Below, in pieces: positions 1 through 6,782 of a stretch of DNA of 11,429 bases. Positions within the stretch are counted from its first letter, which is position 1, and each line of letters opens with the position of its first letter. A program made the position numbers and the translations under genes. The DNA comes from Desulfobulbaceae bacterium (GTDB taxonomy: Bacteria; Desulfobacterota; Desulfobulbia; Desulfobulbales; SURF-16). The notes under the pieces are model-generated. The model was not told where the DNA came from, did no database searches, and was given only the letters and a program-made list of their open reading frames with translations. The stretch spans positions 1 through 11,429 of the forward strand of contig JANTFJ010000049.1 in NCBI GenBank assembly GCA_024763495.1, given 5' to 3'.

Positions 1-120
1 TCCGTGTGCTTTAGCTGTGCGTGATAAGGCTGGCACCCATACTTCGGGCATAAACTTCGCATACTGATGCTATGTAAGACAGACTTATCGCGTGCAGATG
101 AAGTGCAGCTGAATAGTTAC
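1..120. repeat. Right part of a MITE-like repeat, near-identical to 2145-2264
   Basis: These 120 bases match 2145-2264 with only five substitutions that I can count, so this is a recent second copy of the same element. The right terminus, CTGAATAGTTAC at 109-120, is the inverted-repeat end seen in the other copy as CTGAACAGTTAC. The left end lies outside the window. Inside, GATAAG (23-28) can pair with CTTATC (85-90), and GCAT-ACTG-ATGC forms a small hairpin, so a transcript would be structured. No open reading frame of note is present. Confidence 0.85.
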
Positions 121-128
121 AAATTGGG

Positions 129-168
129 AAACTATTCAATAAGGGTAACTACTCATGAGGTAAGCGCC
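129..168. repeat. Remnant of a left end of the same repeat family
   Basis: The order AAACTATTCA, then a TAGGG-like stretch, then GTAACTACTCA, then AGGTAAGCG resembles the left part of the element at 2068-2131 (AACTATTCAG, GTAGGGG, GTAACTGTTCAG, AGGTAAGCG). About 25 intervening bases are missing. It looks like a truncated family member lying directly beside the copy at 1-120. GAATAGTT (112-119) and AACTATTC (130-137) could form a hairpin across the junction. I see no terminal duplication for this piece. Confidence 0.5.
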
Positions 169-171
169 TAA

Positions 172-201
172 TTGTACCTATTTTAATATACCCCCTATAT
201 C
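172..201 (+). promoter_or_regulatory. Weak candidate sigma70-type promoter for the ACP gene
   Basis: TTGTAC (172-177) and TATATC (196-201) are separated by 18 bases in an AT-rich stretch, about 120 bases upstream of the ACP start. Each box matches the consensus only partly, so this is a guess. It is the best pair I see in the otherwise featureless leader, 169-319. Confidence 0.22.
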
Positions 202-238
202 TCAACAAACAGGGCAACGAATTAATAGCGATGCTTTA

Positions 239-251
239 CCAGGCGGCCTGG
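239..251. promoter_or_regulatory. Short GC-rich inverted repeat in the ACP leader
   Basis: CCAGGC and GCCTGG flank a single G, giving a 6+6 inverted repeat between the candidate promoter and the ACP gene. It could be an operator or a small RNA hairpin. Nothing else supports a specific role. Confidence 0.25.
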
Positions 252-319
252 CTGCCGGGATATGGGTGTCGATAAACAATTACAACAAATTTGATTCAGC
301 GTAAATACTGAGGATAAGC

Positions 320-571
320 ATGACCCGGGATGAAATAAAAAACATTATTATTGAAATTATCCAGGATATTGACGAAGATGCGGAAATGGATAATCTTCAA
401 AACGATCAGGCTCTACGTGACCAGCTTGATCTTGATTCCATGGATTTCCTTGACATTGTCATGGAATTGCGCAAAAGATACAAACTCCAGATTCCGGAAG
501 CGGATTACCCTCAACTGGCTACTTTGACCAGTTGCGTCAACTATCTGGAACCAAGACTGCAAAACGTCTGA
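320..571 (+). CDS. Acyl carrier protein (dedicated, operon-encoded)
   Basis: This is an 83-residue acidic, helical protein of normal ACP length. The phosphopantetheine attachment serine is S40 in the motif LDSMDF, a close match to the ACP signature DSL/DSM. It would carry growing or modified acyl chains as thioesters in the cytoplasm after activation by a phosphopantetheinyl transferase, which is not encoded here. The ATG start is supported by GAGG at 310-313, six bases upstream. It is the first gene of the cluster and is followed after 47 bases by a CrtI-like oxidoreductase. Downstream come FabG-, FabZ- and FabI-like enzymes, so it is probably a pathway-specific carrier rather than the housekeeping AcpP. 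The last point is inferred from context. Confidence 0.9.
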   Translation: MTRDEIKNIIIEIIQDIDEDAEMDNLQNDQALRDQLDLDSMDFLDIVMELRKRYKLQIPEADYPQLATLTSCVNYLEPRLQNV

Positions 572-618
572 GCGGCATGGTGCGGCATGCGCCTGTATAA
601 ATTCCGGGAAACATTACT

Positions 619-2001
619 GTGAAAGACTACCAACTGGTCATTATCGGCGGCGGTCTTTCCGGGCTGGCCGCCGGTATTCGTTTTGCCCGTTTTGGCGGTA
701 AGGTGCTCATTCTTGAACAGCATCACACTCCAGGGGGGTTAAATTCATATTACCGGCGCCAGGGTTTTCTTCTTGAAACCGGCCTGCATGCCATGACCAA
801 CTATGCTCCTCCCCAGGAAAAACATGCCCCCTTAAACCGTCTTTTTCGTCAGCTTAAACTCTCCCGCAAAAAATTTATTACCCACCAGCAGCAACGTTCC
901 GAGATTATTTTTCCAGGTCAGGCCAGTCTCTTTTTCAGTAATGACATTGCTCAGCTTACTGAAGAAATAACCAGGGTCTTTCCCGCTGAGGCCGACAACT
1001 TCCGGTATCTCCTGAAAATTGTTCGTGAATATGATCCCTTTATTCCCAAGAAATTTATTTCCACCCGAACAAAATTAAAACAAATCTTCAAGCATCCCCT
1101 GTTGATTGACATGCTGCTCTGTCCCCTGATGATTTACGGCAACAGCAGCGAACATGATATGGATTTTGACCAGTTCGTCATCATGTTTCGGGCCATTTTC
1201 CTGGAAGGTTTTTTTCGTCCCCAGGGAACAATCAGGGATTTCCTTGATTATCTGCTCAAGCACTACCTTGACTTTGGCGGTAAAATTCAATTTAAAAGTC
1301 AAGTTACCGGGCTAGACATTAAGGGCCGCACAGTAAGGGCTGTCCATCTAAACAGCGGGGAAAAAATCAAATGTCAACAGGTTGTTTCAACAATTGGTCT
1401 ACCCAACACCTTACGACTGGCGGACAAAACAGACAGAAGAGAAGAAAACAAATTACATGGCAGGATGAGTTTTACCGAACTAATTACCATCCTGCCTGCC
1501 GGACAGCAGAAACCGGAATATAGAGACAGGACGATTATCTTTTATAATTTCGGCTCTTATGACTATTGCAGACCAGTTAAGGCGGTTGACCCTTCATGGG
1601 GAGTTATATGCTTTCCCGACAACTTCTCAGGTCTTGAATCAAAAGAATATTTCCAGATCCGGGTCACTAACCCGGCTAATTATATGATCTGGCGGCAGGC
1701 CGACGGCAGCCGATACCGCCAACTAAAGGAAGAATGGAAAGAAAAATCTAATAAAATGGTTGAGAAAATAATTGGGAATTATCGACAAAACATAGTATAT
1801 GAGGACAGTTTTACGCCAGTAACCATTGAAAAATTTACCGCCAAGGCCGAAGGTGCTGTTTACGGCAGCCCGACCAAAATAAAAGACGGTCGCACCGCCT
1901 GTAATAATTTATTCATAGCCGGCACTGACCAGGGCTATCTGGGCATTGTCGGTTCAATGTTAAGCGGCGTCACTATGGTTAACATCCATATATTACGTTA
2001 G
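619..2001 (+). CDS. CrtI/phytoene desaturase-like FAD-dependent oxidoreductase (first copy)
   Basis: The 460-residue protein opens with a Rossmann dinucleotide-binding motif (GGGLSG, about residues 10-15). An acidic residue at the end of beta-2 (E33) would bind the FAD ribose. A PGGL stretch at about 38-41 is typical of phytoene desaturases, carotenoid isomerases and retinol saturases. The C-terminal end (NLFIAGTDQGYLGIVGSMLSG, in part) is the second FAD-contacting motif of this superfamily. No membrane segment or signal peptide is obvious. Known relatives desaturate, isomerise or saturate long isoprenoid chains. Next to an ACP and fatty-acid synthase genes, a fatty-acyl substrate is more likely here, but this is inference. 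The GTG start has GGGAA upstream at 606-610. The stop codon is followed within a few bases by repeat remnants. Whether it desaturates or reduces cannot be read from sequence. Confidence 0.85.
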   Translation: MKDYQLVIIGGGLSGLAAGIRFARFGGKVLILEQHHTPGGLNSYYRRQGFLLETGLHAMTNYAPPQEKHAPLNRLFRQLKLSRKKFITHQQQRSEIIFPGQASLFFSNDIAQLTEEITRVFPAEADNFRYLLKIVREYDPFIPKKFISTRTKLKQIFKHPLLIDMLLCPLMIYGNSSEHDMDFDQFVIMFRAIFLEGFFRPQGTIRDFLDYLLKHYLDFGGKIQFKSQVTGLDIKGRTVRAVHLNSGEKIKCQQVVSTIGLPNTLRLADKTDRREENKLHGRMSFTELITILPAGQQKPEYRDRTIIFYNFGSYDYCRPVKAVDPSWGVICFPDNFSGLESKEYFQIRVTNPANYMIWRQADGSRYRQLKEEWKEKSNKMVEKIIGNYRQNIVYEDSFTPVTIEKFTAKAEGAVYGSPTKIKDGRTACNNLFIAGTDQGYLGIVGSMLSGVTMVNIHILR

Positions 2002-2004
2002 AGC

Positions 2005-2056
2005 CTTACTCCTGAGAAGGTAAGCGCGTCCAGGGTGGCGTTCATAGAGCGTTACC
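2005..2056. repeat. Repeat remnant directly after the first oxidoreductase gene
   Basis: TTACTCCTGAGA followed by AGGTAAGCGCG (2018-2028) resembles the module at 145-167. GGTAAGCGC (2019-2027) can pair with GCGTTACC (2049-2056) with one bulged base, giving an imperfect hairpin. It appears to be a decayed piece of the family that fills the other gaps. I see no flanking duplication for it. Confidence 0.4.
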
Positions 2057-2059
2057 AAA

Positions 2060-2272
2060 TATATTAAAACTATTCAGGTAGGGGCGAAAAACTACCCAAA
2101 CCACCGACCTGTAACTGTTCAGAGGTAAGCGAACGAAGTGAGACTCCGTGTGCTTTAGCTGTGCGTGATAAGGCTGGCACCCACACTACGGGCATAAACT
2201 TCGCATACTAATGCTATGTAAGACAGACTTATCGCGTGCAGATGAAATGCAGCTGAACAGTTACTATATTAA
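2060..2272. mobile_element. MITE-like element with 8-base flanking duplication (TATATTAA)
   Basis: TATATTAA occurs at 2060-2067 and again at 2265-2272, exactly at the outer edges of a 197-base element (2068-2264). The right terminus CTGAACAGTTAC (2253-2264) is a perfect inverted match to GTAACTGTTCAG at 2111-2122. It is an imperfect match to the outer left end AACTATTCAG (2068-2077), which lacks the initial GT. The last 120 bases are almost identical to 1-120. Inside are AGGTAAGCG (2123-2131) and GATAAG/CTTATC pairing. No transposase is encoded, so movement would need an enzyme supplied from elsewhere. The insertion ends only 19 bases before the start codon of the next gene and so supplies most of its leader. 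Confidence 0.75.
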
Positions 2273-2291
2273 TAGCTGAAACTTACAAATT

Positions 2292-3701
2292 ATGCCATAC
2301 AAATCAATAGATAAAGCTAAATCAAATTATGATGTTATTGTCATCGGTTCCGGTCTTGGCGGCCTGACGGTCTCAAACCGGCTTGCCCGGGCCGGGCACA
2401 GCGTTCTACTCCTCGAACATCACCATCAACCGGGTGGCCTGGCAACCTGGTTTAAACGAAAAGGCCACATTTTTGATATTTCCCTGCATGGTTTTCCCTA
2501 TGGCATGGTCAAAACCTGTCGCAAATACTGGAATCAGGCCATCAAGGATTCTATTGTCCAATTAAAAAATATTGTTTTTGATAATCCTCAGTTTTCTCTG
2601 AAAACGACCTTTGACCGCCACGATTTCAGCGCCATCCTCAGGGATAAATTCGCAATCAACCAGGCAGTAATTGATAATTTTTTCAATACTGTTTCCGGGA
2701 TGAATTTTTATGACGACCAGTCCATGACCACCAGGGAACTGTTTGATAAATTCTTTCCAGGTCGCTCTGATGTCCATCGCCTGTTAATGGAACCTATAAC
2801 CTATGCCAACGGCTCTACTCTGGATGAACCAGCCATCACCTATGGTATTGTGTTTTCAAATTTTATGAATAAGGGGGTCTTTACCTTTCAAGGCGGCACT
2901 GACCGGCTGATCGGTATGATGGTTGATGAAATTGAAAAAAATGGGGTTACAGTCTGCCTGAACTCTAAAGTTGAACGAATTGTAGTAGAAAAGGGTAAAG
3001 TTAAGGGAGTCGCCTGTGCTGGAGAGAGAATAATTTCCGCCCCTGCGGTTATCTCCAACAGCGGGATAACCAACACAATATACAACCTGGCCGGCACGGA
3101 CGTTTTCCCCGAGGACTTTATTCAGCAGGCAGATCAGATAAAAATAAACAACTCCAGCTGCCAGGTATACCTGGGTATCAAAAAAGGAGAATCGTTTGCC
3201 GATGTGGGAGATCTGCTCTTTACCTCCAGGGCACCGGAATTTGATTCCAATGAGCTGCTTGACATGCACACCAGCAGCAAAACTTTCTCTATTTACTATC
3301 CCAGAACCAGGCCTGATAATTCCGACTATACCGTAGTTGCTTCAATGAATGCCAGATATGAAGACTGGGCCGGTCTCGACAAGAAAGATTACCATAAGGC
3401 CAAGGAAGATCTAATTAACCGATCAGTTGACGATCTGGAAAGATATATTCCCGGAATCAGAGAAAAATGTGACTGGCTTGAGGCCGCAACCCCCAAAACC
3501 TTTAATCGATATACCCTTCACACCAGGGGCACCTCATTCGGCACAAAATTTGAGGGGCTTAATATCTCCCGCTCTATTTTCAAGGTGTTACCCGGCTTGT
3601 TTCATGTAGGTTCAGTGGGTATTATCATGTCCGGCTGGCTGGGGGCGATCAATTACGGGGTAATTGTCGCCAACGATGTAGATGCTTTTCTAAGGAGTTA
3701 A
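2292..3701 (+). CDS. CrtI/retinol saturase-like FAD-dependent oxidoreductase (second copy)
   Basis: The protein has 469 residues, with an N-terminal Rossmann motif GSGLGG (19-24), E42 at the end of beta-2 and PGGL at about 47-50. The C-terminal FAD-binding segment reads HVGSVGIIMSGWLGA. The architecture matches the first copy at 619-2001, but the two differ through most of their length, so they are paralogues rather than a recent duplication. The family includes phytoene desaturases, CrtISO-type isomerases and all-trans-retinol 13,14-reductases. Two such enzymes in a fatty-acid-type operon suggest successive or partnered redox steps on an acyl chain; this is inference. The ATG start has no clear Shine-Dalgarno sequence, and its leader lies in an inserted repeat. 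Its stop codon sits four bases before the ketoreductase start, so the two genes are surely cotranscribed. Confidence 0.85.
   Translation: MPYKSIDKAKSNYDVIVIGSGLGGLTVSNRLARAGHSVLLLEHHHQPGGLATWFKRKGHIFDISLHGFPYGMVKTCRKYWNQAIKDSIVQLKNIVFDNPQFSLKTTFDRHDFSAILRDKFAINQAVIDNFFNTVSGMNFYDDQSMTTRELFDKFFPGRSDVHRLLMEPITYANGSTLDEPAITYGIVFSNFMNKGVFTFQGGTDRLIGMMVDEIEKNGVTVCLNSKVERIVVEKGKVKGVACAGERIISAPAVISNSGITNTIYNLAGTDVFPEDFIQQADQIKINNSSCQVYLGIKKGESFADVGDLLFTSRAPEFDSNELLDMHTSSKTFSIYYPRTRPDNSDYTVVASMNARYEDWAGLDKKDYHKAKEDLINRSVDDLERYIPGIREKCDWLEAATPKTFNRYTLHTRGTSFGTKFEGLNISRSIFKVLPGLFHVGSVGIIMSGWLGAINYGVIVANDVDAFLRS
3692..3697 (+). promoter_or_regulatory. Ribosome binding site supporting the TTG start of the FabG-like gene
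   Basis: AAGGAG lies eight bases before TTG at 3706 and overlaps the last codons of the preceding oxidoreductase. It supports the non-ATG start and suggests translational coupling. Confidence 0.7.
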
Positions 3702-3705
3702 TTAA

Positions 3706-4446
3706 TTGAACATTTTTTCTAAACAAAAAGTAATTGTTACCGGTGCTACCCGGGGTATTGGCCGGGCAATCACCTCGGCATTTCTTGATCAGGGCGCTGA
3801 AGTGATCGGCATTTACGGCGGAAACAAAGAGGCTGCCCTCTCCTTTCAAAAAGAAAAACAGAATTTCAAAGACAGTCTCCACATTTATCAGTGTGATATC
3901 TCCCGCCATAACGCGGTAGAAAATCTATATAATAATATTGAGGAAAAATTCGATCATATTGATATCCTGATCAATAACGCCGGGATTAGAAAAGATAAGG
4001 TACTGGCCATGATGCCGGTAAATGAATGGCAACAGGTAATTGATGTTAACTTAACCGGCTCCTATAATATGTCCAAGTTCGCGGTTCGGCTGATGATGAA
4101 GCATAAATTCGGTCGGATTATTTTCATTACCTCTCCCATGGCCCGCCTGGGCTTTGCCGGCCAGGCCAATTACTCGGCCTCCAAGGCCGGGCAGATTGGC
4201 ATGATGCACTCGCTTGCCAAGGAAACCGCCAAACGGGGCATTACAGTCAACTGCGTTTCTCCTGGTTTTATTGCCACGGAATTGCTGGATGATCTTCCTG
4301 AGACCCAGCTGAAGGAATACAAAAAACTGGTACCCATGCGCCGTTTCGGGCGACCGGAAGAGGTAGCTGACGCTGTTCTGTTTCTGGCCGGCCCCAAGGC
4401 TGAGTACATAACTGATACTGTTCTTGAGGTAGATGGTGGATTATAA
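3706..4446 (+). CDS. 3-oxoacyl-ACP reductase, FabG-like SDR
   Basis: This 246-residue protein is the usual FabG length. It shows the NADPH-binding motif GATRGIG (13-19), NNAG (90-93) and the full catalytic set: N115, S143 (in ITSPMA), Y156 and K160 (YSASK). VSPGFIATEL and a terminal VDGGL are also typical of FabG. It would reduce 3-oxoacyl-ACP to 3-hydroxyacyl-ACP in the elongation cycle. The start is TTG with a good ribosome binding site. Its 3' end overlaps the dehydratase gene by 14 bases, which suggests coupled expression of the two sequential enzymes. A role on the ACP encoded at 320-571 is inferred from the operon. Confidence 0.92.
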   Translation: MNIFSKQKVIVTGATRGIGRAITSAFLDQGAEVIGIYGGNKEAALSFQKEKQNFKDSLHIYQCDISRHNAVENLYNNIEEKFDHIDILINNAGIRKDKVLAMMPVNEWQQVIDVNLTGSYNMSKFAVRLMMKHKFGRIIFITSPMARLGFAGQANYSASKAGQIGMMHSLAKETAKRGITVNCVSPGFIATELLDDLPETQLKEYKKLVPMRRFGRPEEVADAVLFLAGPKAEYITDTVLEVDGGL

Positions 4447-4885
4447 AGAAATATGCCGATTAATTCCTCACCGTCCCCCCTTTCTCTGGGTAGATCAGGT
4501 TCTGGAACTTAATCACGACAATATCCGGGCCACAAAACAAATAGCTTCCGACCTTGACTTGTTCCAGGGCCATTATCCTCATTATCCTATCATGCCCGGG
4601 GTGCTGCTCTGCGAGGCGGTATTCCAGACCGGAGCGCTCCTTGTCGCTTCAATGATGAAAAATAAAGCCGACAACCAGGAGGACATGGTTCCGGTATTAA
4701 CCCGAATCATTAATGCTAAATTCAAGCGCGAAGTTCATCCGGGCGACGCCATTGAAATGATAGTAAAATTAGACGAACAGCTTGACTCGGTCTGGTTCAT
4801 GAAAGGAAAAGTTCTGCTTAAGGGCAAGGTAGCGGTCAAGGTAAAATTTTCCTGTAAACTTATACAAAATAACAACCGAAAATGA
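4433..4885 (+). CDS. 3-hydroxyacyl-ACP dehydratase, FabZ-like hotdog protein
   Basis: The 150-residue single hotdog-fold protein has the FabZ hallmarks IPHRPPFLWVD (11-21) and QGHYPHYPIMPGVLLCEA (45-62). Catalytic H47 and E61 are spaced 14 apart, as in FabZ. It would dehydrate 3-hydroxyacyl-ACP to trans-2-enoyl-ACP. The acidic residue is Glu, as in FabZ, not Asp as in FabA, so isomerase activity is less likely. It overlaps the FabG-like gene by 14 bases and the enoyl reductase gene by 4 bases (ATGA). The start could be ATG at 4433 or the in-frame GTG at 4436. GAGG at 4426-4429 is only three bases from the ATG but six from the GTG, so the GTG is a real alternative. Confidence 0.9.
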   Translation: MVDYKEICRLIPHRPPFLWVDQVLELNHDNIRATKQIASDLDLFQGHYPHYPIMPGVLLCEAVFQTGALLVASMMKNKADNQEDMVPVLTRIINAKFKREVHPGDAIEMIVKLDEQLDSVWFMKGKVLLKGKVAVKVKFSCKLIQNNNRK

Positions 4886-5679
4886 ATTTTTTAAATTTAA
4901 CAGATAAATCCTTTGTAATTTTCGGGCTGGCAAACCGCAAGTCGGTTGCCTGCGCCATTGGCCGGGTTCTGGCCGAACAGGGCGCGAAAATAATTCATGT
5001 AGTACGCAGCGAAGAACGGCGGCAGACAGCAAAAAAACTCTTTCCGGATTCCCCGGCCTATATCTGTGATGTTGAAGATGAAAAAAATATTATCAGGGTG
5101 GCAGCAGAAATAACGGATCTCCTGCAGGGTAAGAAAATTGCCGGACTGGTACACTCCATTGCCTTTGCCAACTATTCGGAAGGGATACAGCCTTTTTACG
5201 CTACCATGAAAAAAGATTTTCTCCAGGCCGTTGACATATCCTGTTTTTCCCTGATTGCCATCAGTAACCATTTTAAGAATATTCTGGAGGAAAATGGCTC
5301 AGTGGTAACTATTTCCATTTCCACTACCAGGATGGCGGCGGAAAATTACGGCTATATGGCTCCGGTCAAGGCCGCTCTTGAATCATCGCTCTGCTTTTTA
5401 GCCAAGAGCTTTTCCAGATTTTCCAATGTCCGCTTCAATGCTGTTTGTCCCGGCCTTTTAAAAACCTCGGCCTCAGCCGGCATTCCCGGCTATGTTGACA
5501 GCTATCTTTACGCGGAAAAGGCGACTTTACGTAAAAAAGCTCTCAAAACCAGTGAAGCCGCCGATACTGCCGTCTTTTTACTCTCGGAACGTTCTTCCGG
5601 CATAACAGCCCAGTGCCTGGTTGTTGACGCTGGAATGGAAATAAATTATTTTGATTCCGAGTTTGTTGGTTTAATCTGA
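4882..5679 (+). CDS. Enoyl-ACP reductase, divergent FabI-like SDR
   Basis: The protein has 265 residues, close to FabI. It has the loose FabI-type nucleotide motif (FGLANRKSVACAIG, 14-27), VHSIAFAN (90-97), and the diagnostic Tyr-x6-Lys pair Y156 and K163 rather than the Tyr-x3-Lys of FabG. It would reduce trans-2-enoyl-ACP to acyl-ACP with NAD(P)H, completing the reductive cycle begun by the two preceding genes. The second tyrosine of E. coli FabI (Y146) is replaced by isoleucine (I146, in TISISTT), so it is a divergent member; InhA has Phe at that position. Its start overlaps the dehydratase stop (ATGA) and it ends one base before oleA. An SDR acting on another substrate is possible but less likely in this order of genes. 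Confidence 0.85.
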   Translation: MNFLNLTDKSFVIFGLANRKSVACAIGRVLAEQGAKIIHVVRSEERRQTAKKLFPDSPAYICDVEDEKNIIRVAAEITDLLQGKKIAGLVHSIAFANYSEGIQPFYATMKKDFLQAVDISCFSLIAISNHFKNILEENGSVVTISISTTRMAAENYGYMAPVKAALESSLCFLAKSFSRFSNVRFNAVCPGLLKTSASAGIPGYVDSYLYAEKATLRKKALKTSEAADTAVFLLSERSSGITAQCLVVDAGMEINYFDSEFVGLI

Positions 5680-5680
5680 A

Positions 5681-6715
5681 ATGCTCTATTCTCATGTCTG
5701 CCTCCATTCCTTTGGCTATGAACTGCCGCCGAGAGTTGTCACCTCAACTGAACTTGAAGAACAGCTTGCTCCGGTTTATAAACGGCTGAAACTTCCGCCC
5801 GGCCGCCTGGAACTGATGTCAGGCATCCGGGAAAGAAGATTATGGCCCTCCGGGACAAAGCCCAGTACTGCTGCCATCCTGGCCGGGGAAAAAGCCCTGA
5901 ATGCCGCGAATATTCCCCGAGAAGACCTGGGCTGCATAATTTTCAGCTCGGTTTCCCGGGACATGATGGAACCGGCCACAGCCACATTTGTCCATAACCA
6001 TCTGGGCCTGGCACCGCAATGCCAGATATTCGATCTTTCTAATGCCTGCCTGGGTTTTTTAAACGGCATGATAATGCTGGCCAACATGATTGAACTCGGC
6101 CAGGTAAAGGCCGGGCTTATCGTGGCCGGAGAAACCGCTGAAGACCTGCTGGAATCAACGATTAACCACCTGTTAACAGACCAAAGCTTAACCAGGAAGA
6201 CAATAAAACATACCTTTGCTTCGTTAACCATAGGTTCCGGGGCCGTGGCCCTGGTCATGAGCGACAGCCGTTATGTTGACAGCGGCCACTATCTCCAGGG
6301 CGGCACCTGCCGGGCCAACACCTCTCACAATAACCTCTGCCAGGGGGTAAACACCTCAGGAACCGGAACCATAATGGCCACAGACTCTGAGGAATTACTG
6401 AAAAGGGGAATTGAAACAGCCCAGCTGACCTGGAATGATTTCAGCAAAGAACTGGGCTGGGATAGCGAAACGATTGATCATTTTTTCTGTCATCAGGTGG
6501 GCCGGGCCCATGCCCGGATGCTCTTTAAAACTCTTAATCTTGATGCGGCCAAAAATTTTGAAACCCTTGATATGCTAGGCAATGTCGGCTCGGTTTCCGC
6601 CCCGATAACCATGGCCCTGGGCCTTGAAAAGCAGATAATATCTACAGATCAGCAGGCTGCAATTCTTGGGATAGGCAGCGGGATAAACTCCCTTATGCTC
6701 GGAATTAAATGGTAA
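5681..6715 (+). CDS. oleA: OleA, head-to-head acyl-condensing thiolase (3-oxoacyl synthase III-like)
   Basis: This 344-residue protein has a thiolase fold resembling FabH, but with the OleA signature RLELMSGIRERRLW (42-55). The catalytic cysteine is C123 (SNACLGF), with H271 (FFCHQVG) and N301 (LGNVGS). E97 (SRDMMEP) lies 26 residues before the cysteine, matching the spacing of Glu117 and Cys143 in Xanthomonas OleA. H271 to N301 is 30 residues, as for His285 and Asn315 there. OleA condenses two fatty acyl thioesters by a non-decarboxylative Claisen reaction into a long 2-alkyl-3-oxo acid. In characterised systems the donors are acyl-CoAs. Here the close coupling to an ACP and fatty-acid synthase cassette raises the possibility of ACP-bound substrates. 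oleBCD follow after a 1.1 kb interruption. FabH is the alternative, but the motif and neighbours favour OleA. Confidence 0.92.
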   Translation: MLYSHVCLHSFGYELPPRVVTSTELEEQLAPVYKRLKLPPGRLELMSGIRERRLWPSGTKPSTAAILAGEKALNAANIPREDLGCIIFSSVSRDMMEPATATFVHNHLGLAPQCQIFDLSNACLGFLNGMIMLANMIELGQVKAGLIVAGETAEDLLESTINHLLTDQSLTRKTIKHTFASLTIGSGAVALVMSDSRYVDSGHYLQGGTCRANTSHNNLCQGVNTSGTGTIMATDSEELLKRGIETAQLTWNDFSKELGWDSETIDHFFCHQVGRAHARMLFKTLNLDAAKNFETLDMLGNVGSVSAPITMALGLEKQIISTDQQAAILGIGSGINSLMLGIKW

Positions 6716-6716
6716 A

Positions 6717-6780
6717 TCAAGAAGTTATGAAAAATAAAATATCTTGATCAATGTTAGCTAAATATGGTACAAATAACTTC
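6717..6780. other. Weak hairpin-forming region after oleA
   Basis: GAAGTTAT (6721-6728) is perfectly complementary to ATAACTTC (6773-6780), and TCAAGA (6717-6722) can alternatively pair with TCTTGA (6742-6747). There is no T-run after either, so it is not a convincing intrinsic terminator. It could slow or protect the oleA 3' end. GGTACAAA occurs twice here (6766-6773 and 6783-6790). Confidence 0.25.
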
Positions 6781-6782
6781 AA

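Noticed and set aside
31..47. TGGCAC followed by CTTCGG inside the repeat, resembling a sigma54 -24/-12 promoter
   Set aside because: The -24-like TGGCAC is good, but the -12 element lacks the required GC at the right spacing, and the motif sits within a mobile repeat far from a start codon.
2111..2264. Treating 2111-2264 (perfect 12-base inverted ends) as the whole element
   Set aside because: The 8 bases on each side do not match (ACCGACCT and TATATTAA), while extending the left edge to 2068 gives a matching TATATTAA pair; the shorter unit may be an internal or alternative form.
2856..3269. 137-residue open frame on the minus strand within the second CrtI-like gene
   Set aside because: Fully antisense to a conserved flavoprotein gene; composition looks like a shadow and no domain is recognisable.
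5776..6258. 160-residue open frame on the minus strand within oleA
   Set aside because: It lies wholly within the well-supported oleA frame, has low-complexity composition from antisense reading, and shows no recognisable motif.
5681..6715. Calling this gene FabH (initiating ketosynthase) to complete the fatty-acid cassette
   Set aside because: The RLELMSGIRERR motif, the Glu-to-Cys spacing of 26 residues and the nearby oleBCD genes fit OleA better than FabH.
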